This document shows, piece after piece, positions 31,837 through 41,417 of a stretch of 64,000 bases of DNA. Source of the DNA: Aquabacter sp. L1I39 (GTDB taxonomy: Bacteria > Pseudomonadota > Alphaproteobacteria > Rhizobiales > Xanthobacteraceae); the NCBI RefSeq assembly GCF_017742835.1, contig NZ_CP072392.1, forward strand, positions 4,423,497-4,487,496. Reading direction: 5' to 3'. Below the pieces are notes generated by a model. That model saw only the letters and a program-made list of their open reading frames with translations. It was not told the origin of the DNA and did no database searches. A program made the position numbers and the translations under genes. The stretch's first letter is position 1; every line of letters starts with the position of its first letter.

Positions 31837-33393
31837 TCACAGTGCCGCTGGACGGCGCGCCTCCATATCCTCCTCCGGCCGCAGTGGGCCGGGATCGTCG
31901 GGGAGCGGGGGCATGGCGACGATCGGCGCCCCCTTGGGCTCCGCACGCACCGGGGCAGGCGCCGGATCGGGCTTTGCCTCCACCGTGGGCGCGGACGCCT
32001 CCTCCGCCGCCTTGGCGGGCTCCTCCGCGGGTAGGATGGCGGCCTTGGGCGGCGGTACGGCGGCGATGGCGGCGCGCAAGCGCTCGGCCTCATGCTCGAT
32101 GAGCGGGGTGGCGGTGACGCCGGGCGGCACCTCCCACACATAGGCATCGAGCGTGCCGGTGACCGGGGAAACGGGCGCCCAATGCTCGGACACCACGCCA
32201 TCGGCGATCCAGGCCGGGTCGCGCGGCGCGCGCAGCGCCCGCGCCGCCCATTCGCGGGCCTTGCCCACATCCCCGTTCTCGCTCGCCTCCAGCTCCGCCA
32301 TCAACAGGCAGATGCGCTGGGTGGGCTCCATGGCCAGCGGCTGAAGCACCGCGCGGGCTTCTGGATATTCCTGCGCGTCGAGGGCCGCATGGGCGAGGGC
32401 GATGCGGCTCTCGAAATGGTCCGGGACGGTTGCGGCGAGCACCCGCACCCGCTTCAGCCGATCGGCCGCGGCATCACCCGGCCGCAGATGCGCGTAGACC
32501 TCAGCCAGTTCCGGATGAGGCGTCGCCTCATAGGCGGCGGCGAGGATCTTGGCGGCCTTCTTCATTTCGCCCGCCTGTCCCAGCAGACGGCCCGCGATCG
32601 CGGCGGCCGGGACGAGGCTCGGCGCCAGACGCACCGCTTCCAGGGCACGCTCCTTGGCCAATGCCGGATCACTGGTCTCGATGGCCAGCGCCTCGGCGGC
32701 GAGCAGCACCGCGCGGCGGCGGCGATACTGGGCCTTGTCGATGCCGCGCGCGGCCATCTGCCGCTCCAGCGTCTCGCGGGCACCGGCATAGTCGCCATCG
32801 GCGCAGCGCGCTTCGATCACCGCATCCACCGCCCAAGGCAAGGCCGGGGCGATGTTGGCGGCCTCTTCGGCCAGCGTACGGGCGGCGCGCAGGTCTCCTG
32901 CCTGGCGCGCTTCCATCTGCATGCCGCGCAAGGCGAGGATGCGGGTCTCCGGTGCTTCCAGCATCAGGCGGAAGGACTGGACCGCCACGTCCCGGTCGCC
33001 ATCGAACTGGGCGGACTGGGCTGCCAACAGGTGGGTGAGGGGCTCGTGCGGCAGCAGCCGGGCAGCATCGTCCCGGGCGCGGCGGGCGGCGGCGGCATCA
33101 CCGGCACCGATGGCCACAAGGCCCCGCGAGATGGCGTCCCACCCCCGTTCCCTGCGGCGGCGCTGGGAGAAGCGGGCCAGCAGGCGTGGCGAGGACAGCA
33201 CGAAGGAGAAGAGGCGCCACAGCAGGATGAGCACGCCCGAGAACAGAGCGAGCGCGGCCAGCGCCACCGGGACCGTGGTCTCCAGGCGCCAGCCCTGCCA
33301 GGCAATCACCATCTCTCCGGGCCGGTCAGCGATCCAGGCGGCGCCGAATGCGATCAGGGCGAGTGCGACGAGAAGAAGGACGAGGCGGATCAC
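31837..33393 (-). CDS. HemY-domain TPR protein (haem locus)
   Basis: The 518-residue protein has two N-terminal membrane segments (LVLLLVALALIAFGAAWIA, VPVALAALALFSGVLILLW) and the HemY N-terminal signature GEMVIAWQGWRLET, followed by tetratricopeptide-like helices (for example AAKILAAAYEATPHPELAEVYA) and an acidic Pro/Ala-rich tail. It is an inner-membrane protein of uncertain function, unrelated to Gram-positive protoporphyrinogen oxidase HemY. Its ATG overlaps the stop of the mitofilin-like gene (ATGA), indicating translational coupling. Confidence 0.9.
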   Translation of the reverse strand: MIRLVLLLVALALIAFGAAWIADRPGEMVIAWQGWRLETTVPVALAALALFSGVLILLWRLFSFVLSSPRLLARFSQRRRRERGWDAISRGLVAIGAGDAAAARRARDDAARLLPHEPLTHLLAAQSAQFDGDRDVAVQSFRLMLEAPETRILALRGMQMEARQAGDLRAARTLAEEAANIAPALPWAVDAVIEARCADGDYAGARETLERQMAARGIDKAQYRRRRAVLLAAEALAIETSDPALAKERALEAVRLAPSLVPAAAIAGRLLGQAGEMKKAAKILAAAYEATPHPELAEVYAHLRPGDAAADRLKRVRVLAATVPDHFESRIALAHAALDAQEYPEARAVLQPLAMEPTQRICLLMAELEASENGDVGKAREWAARALRAPRDPAWIADGVVSEHWAPVSPVTGTLDAYVWEVPPGVTATPLIEHEAERLRAAIAAVPPPKAAILPAEEPAKAAEEASAPTVEAKPDPAPAPVRAEPKGAPIVAMPPLPDDPGPLRPEEDMEARRPAAL

Positions 33394-34667
33394 GGAACCT
33401 TCCCCGAAATGGCGGCCAGCGCCTGCTGATAGAGTGTAGCCGCGGCATTGGCCGCGTCACGGCGGGCGGTGATCTGCGCCGTAACGGCGGCCAGCTTGGT
33501 TTTCAGGTCTGGCGGCAGGGCGTTGATCGCCTCCAGCGCCTTGTCGAGATCACCCGCCCGCAGGGCGGCCTGGGCCGCCGAGAGGCGGTCGGCGGCTGCC
33601 GGGGCGGCGGCGGTCTCCGTGGAGCGGAGCTTGACGAGGCTTTCGGCGCTGGAGAGCAGCCGGTCCACCATCGAGCCCGAGGCGGGCGCTGCGGAGGCCT
33701 CGGCAGTCTGCTGGCCCGCCGCGGCGGCGGCCTCGGCCAGGCGGCGCGACAGCTCGGCCGGCATCGGGAGGCCCGTGGCGGCCGAAGACGCCGCGGGCTC
33801 CAGCGCCGCCGCGCCCTGACCGAGCACCGCCCGTGCGGCATCCAGCTCGGCGGCATAGGGACGGCCGGACAGGATGGCCTCCCGCAGCGAGCCCAGCACG
33901 GCGAGGGTGGCGACGGACTTGTCCAGGGCGGCGGAGGTGGCGGCCACCTCTTCCATCTTCTTCTGGACCGCGTCGATGCGGGCCGCGAGCGCGGTCGCCT
34001 GCTGGCTCACGGAGGCGGCGGCTGCCGCGCTGTCCTTGGCGGCGCCAAGCATGGTTTGCTGGGACTGCTTGAGGGCGTTGACGTCGCCCTGGATGCCGGA
34101 AAGGGCCGCCTTGATGTCCACCGGCGGCACGGCTTCGAGCTTCGCCACCCGCCCGGAGAGGGAGGTCAGGGCGTTGGGATCCACAATGGGACGGCCTTCC
34201 AGCACCACCACGCGGGCGGCGAGATCGCTCTCGGCGCCACCGGCGATGCGGCCATTCAGCCCATAGGCCACCGCCGCCGCCGCCAGGGCGCCGGCGAGGG
34301 CCCCGACCGGCAGGGCGATCCAGGGCGAGGGGCCGCCACGATGGGGCGGGGGAGGTGGGGGAATGAGGGCGGACTCAGGGGGGCTCGGCGCCTTCTCTGC
34401 CGAATGCTCGCCTGCCGCCTTCGTCTCCGTCTTGGAGACGGGCGTTTCCCCCTCCGGCGGAACGGGGGTGGCGGAGTCGACCGGGGTAGAGGCGCCCATC
34501 GCGGCACGCTCTTCGGGCAGAATGGCGTCGGGCTCGGTGGGCATGGGATCGTCCACCACCGCTTCCGGAGCGGGGCGGGAGGCGCGATCCTCCGGCGGCA
34601 AGTCTGCGTTCGCCGGACCCGGCTCGGTGCCGGTCGGGTCCTTGCGGCTGCGATCGTTCCTCGCCAT
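33390..34667 (-). CDS. Mitofilin/Mic60-like membrane protein
   Basis: The 425-residue protein has a Pro/Glu-rich cytoplasmic N-terminus, one membrane segment near 108-130 (WIALPVGALAGALAAAAVAYG), a long Ala-rich coiled-coil region (VNALKQSQQTMLGAAKDSAAAAASVSQQ cut across) and a C-terminal helical domain (AGDLDKALEAINALPPDL). This layout and its position between hemD and hemY match alphaproteobacterial mitofilin homologues, bacterial relatives of the MICOS subunit Mic60 that shape intracytoplasmic membranes. The start follows GAGGAGG. Confidence 0.87.
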   Translation of the reverse strand: MARNDRSRKDPTGTEPGPANADLPPEDRASRPAPEAVVDDPMPTEPDAILPEERAAMGASTPVDSATPVPPEGETPVSKTETKAAGEHSAEKAPSPPESALIPPPPPPHRGGPSPWIALPVGALAGALAAAAVAYGLNGRIAGGAESDLAARVVVLEGRPIVDPNALTSLSGRVAKLEAVPPVDIKAALSGIQGDVNALKQSQQTMLGAAKDSAAAAASVSQQATALAARIDAVQKKMEEVAATSAALDKSVATLAVLGSLREAILSGRPYAAELDAARAVLGQGAAALEPAASSAATGLPMPAELSRRLAEAAAAAGQQTAEASAAPASGSMVDRLLSSAESLVKLRSTETAAAPAAADRLSAAQAALRAGDLDKALEAINALPPDLKTKLAAVTAQITARRDAANAAATLYQQALAAISGKVP

Positions 34668-34808
34668 GGGCCTCCTCGTCCGTTTGATCCGGGCCTGACC
34701 GGCTTAAACCGCCCGCTCCGGCGGGGCAACCGCCGACGTGGCAGTATGGTTTCATCCCATGCGTGGGATCGGTAGCCGGCCAGCATGGCCGTGATGAGGC
34801 CGCAGGCC

Positions 34809-35528
34809 TCATTCAGCCTTGGCGGCGGCGGGCAAAAGGGCCAGAAGCGCCGCCTCTTCCGGACGCCCGGCAGACAGCGCATTCAGCCCTGAGGCCCGAA
34901 GCGGCGCAGCCACGGCTTCCGAAAGACAAAAATGCCTGAGCTTTGCCAGTGCGTCCATCAGCCCCGCCTGCTGGACCGCCGCAAGCAGGGCGGCTGCGGT
35001 TCGGGGAGAATAATGAAGAACACCCTCCAGCCGGCCGGCTGAAAGCGCGCCCTGCGCTTCGACACTCAAGTGCGAAGCGGGCAGCGCGCGATACAGGACG
35101 CACACTTCCACCAGAATGGCCCACTTTGCCATGGCCGCGCCGATATTGCCTGCCCGGTCCTCCCCGGCGGCATGCAGCACCCGGGAGCCGGGCGGAAGAT
35201 GTGTCGCAAGGGTATGGGCAAGGCTTCCCACATCCCCTGCGCAGTCGGTCACGTTCCTGAAACCCACCCCGCGCGCTTCGGCCGCGGTCCGATGGCCAAC
35301 GGCGAAGGCAGGAACCCCGAAAAGCTTGGCCGCCCGGTCGTCGTTAGCGAGGGTTCGCACGGCATTCAGGCTGGTGAAGGCGAGCGCGTCGAAATCGGCG
35401 TCCGGTAGCGCCGCTCCCGTGGGCACGATCCGCAGCATGGGATCGCTCAGGACCTGGTGCCCAAGGGCGGCGAGCCGCGCCATGGTTGCAGAGGCGCCGG
35501 GCTCGGGTCGGGTGAGGAGCAGCCGCAT
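34809..35528 (-). CDS. hemD: Uroporphyrinogen-III synthase
   Basis: The 239-residue cytoplasmic enzyme cyclises and inverts ring D of hydroxymethylbilane to uroporphyrinogen III. It shows the weakly conserved HemD pattern: LLTRPEPGASATMARLAALGH, FDALAFTSLNAVRTLA, AVGHRTAAEARGVGF, VLHAAGEDRAGN and LHYSPRTAAALLAAVQ. It follows hemC by nine bases in the same operon, which makes the assignment firm. Confidence 0.94.
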   Translation of the reverse strand: MRLLLTRPEPGASATMARLAALGHQVLSDPMLRIVPTGAALPDADFDALAFTSLNAVRTLANDDRAAKLFGVPAFAVGHRTAAEARGVGFRNVTDCAGDVGSLAHTLATHLPPGSRVLHAAGEDRAGNIGAAMAKWAILVEVCVLYRALPASHLSVEAQGALSAGRLEGVLHYSPRTAAALLAAVQQAGLMDALAKLRHFCLSEAVAAPLRASGLNALSAGRPEEAALLALLPAAAKAE

Positions 35529-35537
35529 GCCGGACCT

Positions 35538-36479
35538 TCAGGCAAGCCCGAGGGCCCGCGCCGGGGCGGAGCCGCGCAATTCCGCGCCCGCCACTGCGCC
35601 AAGCACGGCGGCTTCGTCGGCGGCACCGGTCATGTCGATGGCGGCACTGTCGCGTCCATCGGAGGTCATGACGAGGCCGCGCAGGCGCACCTGCCTCCCC
35701 GCCACGGTGGCCAGCCCGGCAATTGGCGTCCGGCAGGAGCCATCCAGAGCCGCCAGCAACGCCCGCTCAGCCGTGAGTGCGATGCCGGTGTCGCCGCAGG
35801 CGATTGCGGCGATCGCCGAATTGGTGTCCGGGTCGTCCATCCGGCATTCGATGGCTACCGCACCCTGGCCCACGGCGGGCAGGAAATCATCGGTATCCAG
35901 GAGTGCGCTGGCCTTGTCGGCGAGCCCGAGGCGGGTAAGGCCTGCGAGAGCGAGCAAGGTGCCGTCGAATTCCCCCTCCTGCACCTTGGCGAGGCGGGTG
36001 TGCACATTGCCGCGCAGCAGCGCCACGTCGAGATCCGGCCTTACGCGCCGCAACTGGGCTTCCCGGCGCAGTGAGGCTGTGCCGACGCGGGCACCGGCAG
36101 GCAGGTCCGCAAGGCTCTCGCCGGAACGCAGGATGAGTGCGTCGCGCACATCCGCGCGGGGCAGGTAGCCGGCAAGGTGCAACCCGTCCGGCAGCAAGGT
36201 CGCGACGTCCTTGGCCGAATGGACGGCGAGGTCCACCCGCTTGTCGAGGAGCGCTTCCTCGATTTCCTTGGTGAACAGCCCCTTGCCGCCGGCTTCCGAG
36301 AGGGCGCGATCCTGGATCTTGTCGCCGGAGGTGCGGATCACCTCGATGACGATGCTCTCCGGCGGCCGCGCAAGCGTCTGCGCCAGCGCATCGCGCACCG
36401 CATGGGCCTGCCACAGAGCAAGCGGGCTGCCGCGGGTGCCGATGGTGAGCCGGGCGGAAGAGAAGGGGGGCAGGGACAT
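35538..36479 (-). CDS. hemC: Porphobilinogen deaminase (hydroxymethylbilane synthase)
   Basis: The 313-residue enzyme joins four porphobilinogens into hydroxymethylbilane. Signatures are LTIGTRGSPLALWQAHAVRDAL, IRTSGDKIQDRALSEAGGKGLFTKEIEEALL, DLAVHSAKDVAT, AVGQGAVAIE and LAALDGSCRTPIAGLA, with the dipyrromethane-anchoring Cys near residue 249. The ATG at 36479 immediately precedes conserved sequence; the frame extends to 36773 but that region overlaps the divergent tsaD promoter. It heads the hemC-hemD-mitofilin-hemY series. Confidence 0.97.
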   Translation of the reverse strand: MSLPPFSSARLTIGTRGSPLALWQAHAVRDALAQTLARPPESIVIEVIRTSGDKIQDRALSEAGGKGLFTKEIEEALLDKRVDLAVHSAKDVATLLPDGLHLAGYLPRADVRDALILRSGESLADLPAGARVGTASLRREAQLRRVRPDLDVALLRGNVHTRLAKVQEGEFDGTLLALAGLTRLGLADKASALLDTDDFLPAVGQGAVAIECRMDDPDTNSAIAAIACGDTGIALTAERALLAALDGSCRTPIAGLATVAGRQVRLRGLVMTSDGRDSAAIDMTGAADEAAVLGAVAGAELRGSAPARALGLA

Positions 36480-36672
36480 GAGGGAATGTTTCGTCTCTTG
36501 TGTCGTGGTCGCATAGGATGATAGCCGGAATCGCGGGGGGATGGAGCGGCGTTCCGGCGCAGGCGGCCGGAGCGGCGTTGCACGCGCGTGTCGCATCGGG
36601 CTCTTCAACTCGCCGCGCACGGGCATCGCCGGAATGACAGAGACCGGCACGGCCGGTTCGGGGAGGGGTGAA

Positions 36673-37734
36673 GTGGCGGACCTTCTGGTGCTCGGGATCG
36701 AGACCACCTGCGACGAGACATCGGCAGCCGTGGTGGCGCGGGCGCCCTCCGGAGCGGGGCACATCCTCTCCAATGTGATCCGCAGCCAGATCGAGGCCCA
36801 TTCGCCCTATGGCGGCGTCGTGCCGGAAATCGCGGCGCGCGCCCATGTGGAAGTGCTCGACAAGGTCATCGCCGAGGCCATGCGGACGGCGCGGATCGGA
36901 TTTGGCGACCTTGCTGCGGTGGCTGCGGCGGCGGGGCCGGGCCTGATTGGCGGCGTGATTGTCGGGCTGACCACCGCCAAGGCCATCGCGCTGGCCGCCC
37001 GCAGGCCGCTGGTGGCGGTCAACCATCTGGAAGCGCACGCGCTCACAGCCCGTCTCACCGATGGCGTGGCCTTTCCCTATCTGCTGCTGCTGGTTTCCGG
37101 TGGCCACACCCAATTGCTGGCGGTGGAGGATGTGGGCCGCTATCGCCGCCTCGGCACCACCCTTGACGATGCGGTGGGGGAAGCCTTCGACAAGGTGGCG
37201 AAGATGCTGAGCCTGCCCTATCCGGGCGGCCCGGAAGTGGAGCGGCAGGCGCGGGAGGGCGATCCAAACCGCTTTGTGTTTCCGCGCCCCATGCTCGGCC
37301 GCCGCGAGCCGGACTTCTCCCTGTCCGGCCTGAAGACGGCGGTGAGGTTGGAGGCGGACCGCCTTGCCCCGCTCTCCGACCAGGATGTGGCAGACCTGTG
37401 TGCCTCCTTCCAGGCGGCCGTGGTGGATGTGATCGACGACCGTGTGCGGGCGGGCCTGCGCCAGTTCCGCGATCAGATGGGCAGCGCGCCCACGGCTCTT
37501 GTGGTGGCCGGCGGTGTCGGCGCAAATGGCGCCATCCGGGATGCACTGCACCGGGTCGCCATTGAAATGGGCACCCGCCTCGCCGTGCCTCCCCCCGTCC
37601 TGTGCACCGATAACGGCGCCATGATCGCCTGGGCCGGCGCCGAGCGCCTGTCGCGCGGCCTGACCGATTCGCTCTCCACCAGTCCCCGGGCGCGCTGGCC
37701 TCTGGATCCCGGCGCCGTGGCGGCGAAGGCTTGA
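36673..37734 (+). CDS. tsaD: tRNA N6-adenosine threonylcarbamoyltransferase TsaD
   Basis: The 353-residue enzyme transfers the threonylcarbamoyl group to A37 of ANN-decoding tRNAs. It has [52 protein letters not shown], the metal-binding NHLEAH (His118, His122) and [15 protein letters not shown]. The GTG at 36673 is chosen because GGGAGG lies six bases before it and homologues begin at this point; an ATG at 36634 would add 13 residues and has no ribosome binding site. It is divergent from hemC and four bases before gpsA. Confidence 0.96.
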   Translation: MADLLVLGIETTCDETSAAVVARAPSGAGHILSNVIRSQIEAHSPYGGVVPEIAARAHVEVLDKVIAEAMRTARIGFGDLAAVAAAAGPGLIGGVIVGLTTAKAIALAARRPLVAVNHLEAHALTARLTDGVAFPYLLLLVSGGHTQLLAVEDVGRYRRLGTTLDDAVGEAFDKVAKMLSLPYPGGPEVERQAREGDPNRFVFPRPMLGRREPDFSLSGLKTAVRLEADRLAPLSDQDVADLCASFQAAVVDVIDDRVRAGLRQFRDQMGSAPTALVVAGGVGANGAIRDALHRVAIEMGTRLAVPPPVLCTDNGAMIAWAGAERLSRGLTDSLSTSPRARWPLDPGAVAAKA

Positions 37735-37738
37735 GATC

Positions 37739-38722
37739 ATGACGGCCTTTCAACGCATCGGCGTGCTCGGCGCCGGCTCCTGGGGAACGGCGCTTGCCAA
37801 TGTGATCGCCCGCGCGGGGCGCCAAGTGGTGCTCTGGACGCGCGATCCGGCGCAGGCCGCGGAACTGTCGGCGCTCCGGGAGAACCGGAAGGGCCTGCCC
37901 GGCATCCCCCTCGAGCCCGGTATCGCCGCCACGGCGGACCTGGAAGCGGTGGCGCAGACGCAGGCCATCCTGCTCGTGGTGCCCACCCAGGCTTGCCGGC
38001 AGGTGCTGGAGGCCATCGCGCCGCGCCTGGAGGCGGACGTCCCCATCGTCTCCTGCGCTAAGGGCATCGAGCGCGGCACGCGCGATTTCGTCACCCAGGT
38101 GATCTCTCAGGCGGCGCCATCGGCGCGGCCGGCGGTCCTGTCCGGGCCGAGCTTTGCCACGGACGTGGCACGTGGCCTGCCTACGGCCGTGACCCTGGCG
38201 GCGCAGGACGAGGCGCTGGCGGAAGCTTTGGCCGCCGCCTTCGGCTCCTCCACCTTCCGCCTCTATCACTCCACCGATGTGCGCGGCGCGGAGATTGGCG
38301 GCGCCGCAAAGAATGTGCTTGCCATCGCCGCCGGTATTGTCGCGGGGCGTCGTCTGGGCGCGAGCGCGGCGGCGGCCCTGACGGCCCGTGGATTTGCGGA
38401 ACTTGCCCGCTTCGGGCGGGCCTTCGGCGCGCGGGCGGAGACCTTGACCGGGCTTTCGGGCCTCGGCGACCTGATCCTCACCGCCTCCGGTCCCCAATCC
38501 CGCAACTTCGCCTATGGCCTCGCGCTGGGCGAGGGGCGCGCCCCGGAGGGCAAGCTGGCGGAAGGCGCCTTCACCGCACAGGTGCTGGTGGAACTGGCGC
38601 GGACCCACGGCATCGAGATGCCCATCGCCCAGGCGGTGGACCGCGTGCTCTCCGGCCACCTGACCATTCCGGCGGCGATCGAGGCGCTGATGGCGCGCCC
38701 GCAGCGGTCCGAGGACCTATAG
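37739..38722 (+). CDS. gpsA: Glycerol-3-phosphate dehydrogenase [NAD(P)+]
   Basis: The 327-residue cytoplasmic enzyme reduces dihydroxyacetone phosphate to sn-glycerol-3-phosphate for phospholipid synthesis. The dinucleotide site is [57 protein letters not shown] and the catalytic-Lys region [16 protein letters not shown] follow, with [16 protein letters not shown] near the C-terminus. It is translated just after tsaD, the usual alphaproteobacterial arrangement. Confidence 0.97.
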   Translation: MTAFQRIGVLGAGSWGTALANVIARAGRQVVLWTRDPAQAAELSALRENRKGLPGIPLEPGIAATADLEAVAQTQAILLVVPTQACRQVLEAIAPRLEADVPIVSCAKGIERGTRDFVTQVISQAAPSARPAVLSGPSFATDVARGLPTAVTLAAQDEALAEALAAAFGSSTFRLYHSTDVRGAEIGGAAKNVLAIAAGIVAGRRLGASAAAALTARGFAELARFGRAFGARAETLTGLSGLGDLILTASGPQSRNFAYGLALGEGRAPEGKLAEGAFTAQVLVELARTHGIEMPIAQAVDRVLSGHLTIPAAIEALMARPQRSEDL

Positions 38723-38757
38723 GCGCACCGGCCGGGCCGATGCGCCTTTTGCAAGAC

Positions 38758-39057
38758 TCAGAAGCCGGTGAGCGCCGTGTGCATGTGCTCCACCTGGGGC
38801 GGGGAAGCAAAGTGGGGCCCCACCAGCTTGCGCCATTCCTGGAAGTCCGCCGATTCGCGGAAGTCCACCATGTGGTTCTCGATGGTCTCCCACTCCACCA
38901 CCAGCGTATAATGCTGAGGCTTTTCCACCGAGCGGTCGATGCGCATGGAGCGGCAGCCCTTGGCGCGCTGGAACAGCGGTACGGCGAGGCGCGCGCCGGC
39001 CTCAAAGTCGGCTTCGTGGCCTTCCTTCACTTCGATCTGCGCGATTTCATAGACCAT
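38758..39057 (-). CDS. Antibiotic biosynthesis monooxygenase (ABM) domain protein
   Basis: The 99-residue protein is a single ferredoxin-like alpha+beta ABM domain: VYEIAQIEVKEGHEADFEAG, GCRSMRIDRSVEKPQHYTLVVEWETIENH cut across, and FRESADFQEWRKLVGPHF. Family members are small cytoplasmic dimers, some degrading haem or oxidising quinol-like compounds, many uncharacterised. GGAGG lies just upstream of the ATG. It is convergent with gpsA. A 250-base gap with no visible feature separates it from the EVE gene. Confidence 0.84.
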   Translation of the reverse strand: MVYEIAQIEVKEGHEADFEAGARLAVPLFQRAKGCRSMRIDRSVEKPQHYTLVVEWETIENHMVDFRESADFQEWRKLVGPHFASPPQVEHMHTALTGF

Positions 39058-39310
39058 TCTTGTCCTCCCGAGCGTCGGTGTGCGGGGAGACGGCGGGTCC
39101 CTGTGCTGCGGCCACCAACCGTTTCCATCCAGGTGAGAGGGGCGACGGAAGCAGCCGCCCTAACCGATTGAATAAAGGCAAACCGGCGCCCTGTCCCCCG
39201 CCTCCCGCGACATTTCAGAAATGCACGCGCCGAAAGGCGCCATGGGTTCCCAGCCCTTGCCAAGGCGCGGAAGGTCTCGCTAAAGCCAGAGACTTATCCT
39301 TCGCGCGAGA

Positions 39311-39736
39311 ATGAGCGGTCCGATGGCCCATTGGCTCTACAAGTCCGAACCCTTCAAATGGTCCTGGGACAATCAGGTGGCCGCCGGCGCCAAGGGCACG
39401 CACTGGGACGGCGTGCGCAACCATTCCGCCAAGCTCAACCTCCTGGCCATGAAGGTGGGCGACCAGGGCTTCTTCTACCATTCCAACGAGGGCAAGGAGG
39501 TCGTCGGCATCGTGGAGGTGATCCGCGAGGCCTATCCCGATCCCTCCGACCCCACCGGCAAGTTCGTGATGGTGGACCTGAAAGCGGTTCGCCCCCTAAA
39601 ATCCCCGGTCAGCCTTGCCACCATCAAGGGCGATCCGCGCCTCCAAGAGATGGCGCTCATTAAATATTCCCGTCTTTCGGTGCAGCCGGTCACCGATGCG
39701 GAGTGGGACATGATCCTCGCCTATGGCGACATGTGA
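39311..39736 (+). CDS. EVE domain-containing protein
   Basis: The 141-residue protein is a single EVE domain, a PUA-like fold thought to read modified nucleotides. Typical features are HWLYKSEPFKWSWDNQ, GTHWDGVRNHSAKLNL, MKVGDQGFFYHSNEGKEVVGIVEV, FVMVDLKAVRPLKSPVSLATIK and QEMALIKYSRLSVQPV; the aromatic-rich pocket residues are present. An ATG at 39323 is a possible alternative start. Its stop overlaps the GTG start of the methyltransferase gene, so the two are probably translated together. Confidence 0.93.
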   Translation: MSGPMAHWLYKSEPFKWSWDNQVAAGAKGTHWDGVRNHSAKLNLLAMKVGDQGFFYHSNEGKEVVGIVEVIREAYPDPSDPTGKFVMVDLKAVRPLKSPVSLATIKGDPRLQEMALIKYSRLSVQPVTDAEWDMILAYGDM

Positions 39737-40410
39737 GCGTGCCGCCCGACGCGACGCCTCACCCCATCCGCGACCCGCGCGCCTTCGTGGCCGCCGAGAC
39801 GCGTCTGCGGCCCGTGCCGCTTGTTCCTGAAATCAGCCTCCATGTGGCTGATGAGGCTGTGCCCCTGTGGCATCGCACCGAGGAGGAACTGGGGGAAATG
39901 GGACTGCCGCCACCCTTCTGGGCCTTTGCCTGGGCGGGCGGGCAGGCGCTGGCGCGTCATGTGCTCGATCATCCCGATCTGGTCGAGGGGCGGAGCGTGC
40001 TGGATTTTGCATCCGGCTCGGGCCTCGTGGGCATCGCCGCTGCCAAGGCCGGCGCGCGTGTGGTGACCTGCGCCGATATCGATCCCTTCGCCCTTGCCGC
40101 CATCGGCCTCAACGGTGCCGCCAATGACGCGGTGTTGGAGGGCCGGCAGGTGGACCTCATCGGCACGGACGAGGGCTGGGAGACGGTGCTGGCCGGCGAC
40201 ATCTGCTATGAGCGCGACCTTGCGGCGCGGGTGTTCGATTGGCTGCTCACGCTCTCGGCACGCGGCGCCATCGTGCTCATCGGCGATCCCGGCCGTTCCT
40301 ATTTGCCCAAGGACCGGCTTGAGCAATTGGATGTCTATTCGGTGCCGGTAACGCGGGAACTGGAGGACATGGAAATCAAGCGCACGGCCGTTTGGCGGCC
40401 GCGCGCCTGA
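39733..40410 (+). CDS. Class I SAM-dependent methyltransferase, protein-lysine (ETFB/L11) type
   Basis: The 225-residue enzyme has SAM motif I VLDFASGSGLVGIAAAKAGA, motif II CADIDPFALAAIGLNGAAN and AGDICYERDLAARVFDWL, closest in style to the nicotinamide N-methyltransferase-like/ETFB lysine methyltransferase group. A protein-lysine substrate is inference. The GTG at 39733 overlaps the EVE stop (GTGA); the frame upstream of it lies inside the EVE gene. Confidence 0.85.
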   Translation: MSVPPDATPHPIRDPRAFVAAETRLRPVPLVPEISLHVADEAVPLWHRTEEELGEMGLPPPFWAFAWAGGQALARHVLDHPDLVEGRSVLDFASGSGLVGIAAAKAGARVVTCADIDPFALAAIGLNGAANDAVLEGRQVDLIGTDEGWETVLAGDICYERDLAARVFDWLLTLSARGAIVLIGDPGRSYLPKDRLEQLDVYSVPVTRELEDMEIKRTAVWRPRA

Positions 40411-40414
40411 CGTC

Positions 40415-41407
40415 TCACGCGTCCATCAGCACCACGGCCTTGCCCTGAACCTTGCCTTGGGAGACGAGGTCGAGGGCTTCAGGCAGTTCGGCGAAGGGGA
40501 AGCGGCGCATGATGCGCGGCTTCAGGACCCCGGCCCGCCAGAGGTCGAACAGCTCGGCCTGCACGGTGCGCACCTTTTCGGGCGTCCGGTCGCGATAGTC
40601 GCTCCATTGCAGGCCGGAGATGGAAATGTTCTTCACCAGCAAATAGTTGACCTTGATGCTGGGGATCTCGCCGGCGGCAAAGCCGATCACCACGAGCCGC
40701 CCGCACCAGGCCATGGCCCGCACCGCGGCGGCGAAGAAGGCATCGCCCAGCGGGTCCAGAACCACGTCGGCGCCGTGGCCGTCAGTTGCGGCAGCCACCT
40801 GGGCGCGCAGGCTGTCGCGCAGGTCAGGCACCGATAGATCGATCACCGCATCGGCGCCAGCTTCCCGCACAACTTCGGCTTCCGCCTCCGAGCGCACTCC
40901 GGCCAGCACCCGCGCTCCCAGCCCCTTGGCGATCTGCACCGCCGCCAGCCCGACGCCGCCAGCCGCGCCGCCCACCAGGACGGTCTCTCCCCGCTTGTAC
41001 TGGCCGCGCTCCACCAGCGCGAAATGGGCGGTCTGGTAGACGAGACCCATGGCGGCGGCGTCCGTGAACTCCATGCCGTCGGGCAGCCGGAAGGCTTGGG
41101 CGGGGGAGACGATGGCCTGCTCGGCGAAGGCGCCATGCTCCACCTGACCCATGATCCGGTCACCGGGCGCGAAATCGGTGACACCGGGCCCCACGGCGTG
41201 GACGATTCCGGCCAGATCCTTACCCGGCGCGAAGGGGCGGGGCGGCAGGATCTGGTATTTGCCGGAGACCACCAGCGTATCGGGGAAGTTGATGCCGACG
41301 GCCTTCACATCCACCACCATCTCGCCGGGCCCCGGCATGAGATCGGGCAGGGTGTCGATCCGCATGGACGAGGGAGCGCCATGCTCCCAGACGCGATAGC
41401 TGCGCAT
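40415..41407 (-). CDS. NADPH:quinone oxidoreductase-like MDR-family enzyme
   Basis: The 330-residue zinc-less medium-chain dehydrogenase/reductase has VKAVGINFPDTLVVSGKY near 33-50, FAPGKDLAGIVHAVGPGV, and the NADPH-binding GGAAGGVGLAAVQIAKGLGARVLAG. Relatives reduce quinones or enoyl-thioesters. It is the last gene of the ten-gene catabolic operon, ten bases after the racemase-like gene, so here it may reduce an unsaturated acyl-CoA or related intermediate; this is inference. The ATG at 41407 has GAGGAA upstream. Confidence 0.85.
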   Translation of the reverse strand: MRSYRVWEHGAPSSMRIDTLPDLMPGPGEMVVDVKAVGINFPDTLVVSGKYQILPPRPFAPGKDLAGIVHAVGPGVTDFAPGDRIMGQVEHGAFAEQAIVSPAQAFRLPDGMEFTDAAAMGLVYQTAHFALVERGQYKRGETVLVGGAAGGVGLAAVQIAKGLGARVLAGVRSEAEAEVVREAGADAVIDLSVPDLRDSLRAQVAAATDGHGADVVLDPLGDAFFAAAVRAMAWCGRLVVIGFAAGEIPSIKVNYLLVKNISISGLQWSDYRDRTPEKVRTVQAELFDLWRAGVLKPRIMRRFPFAELPEALDLVSQGKVQGKAVVLMDA

Positions 41408-41417
41408 TGGGGCTTCC

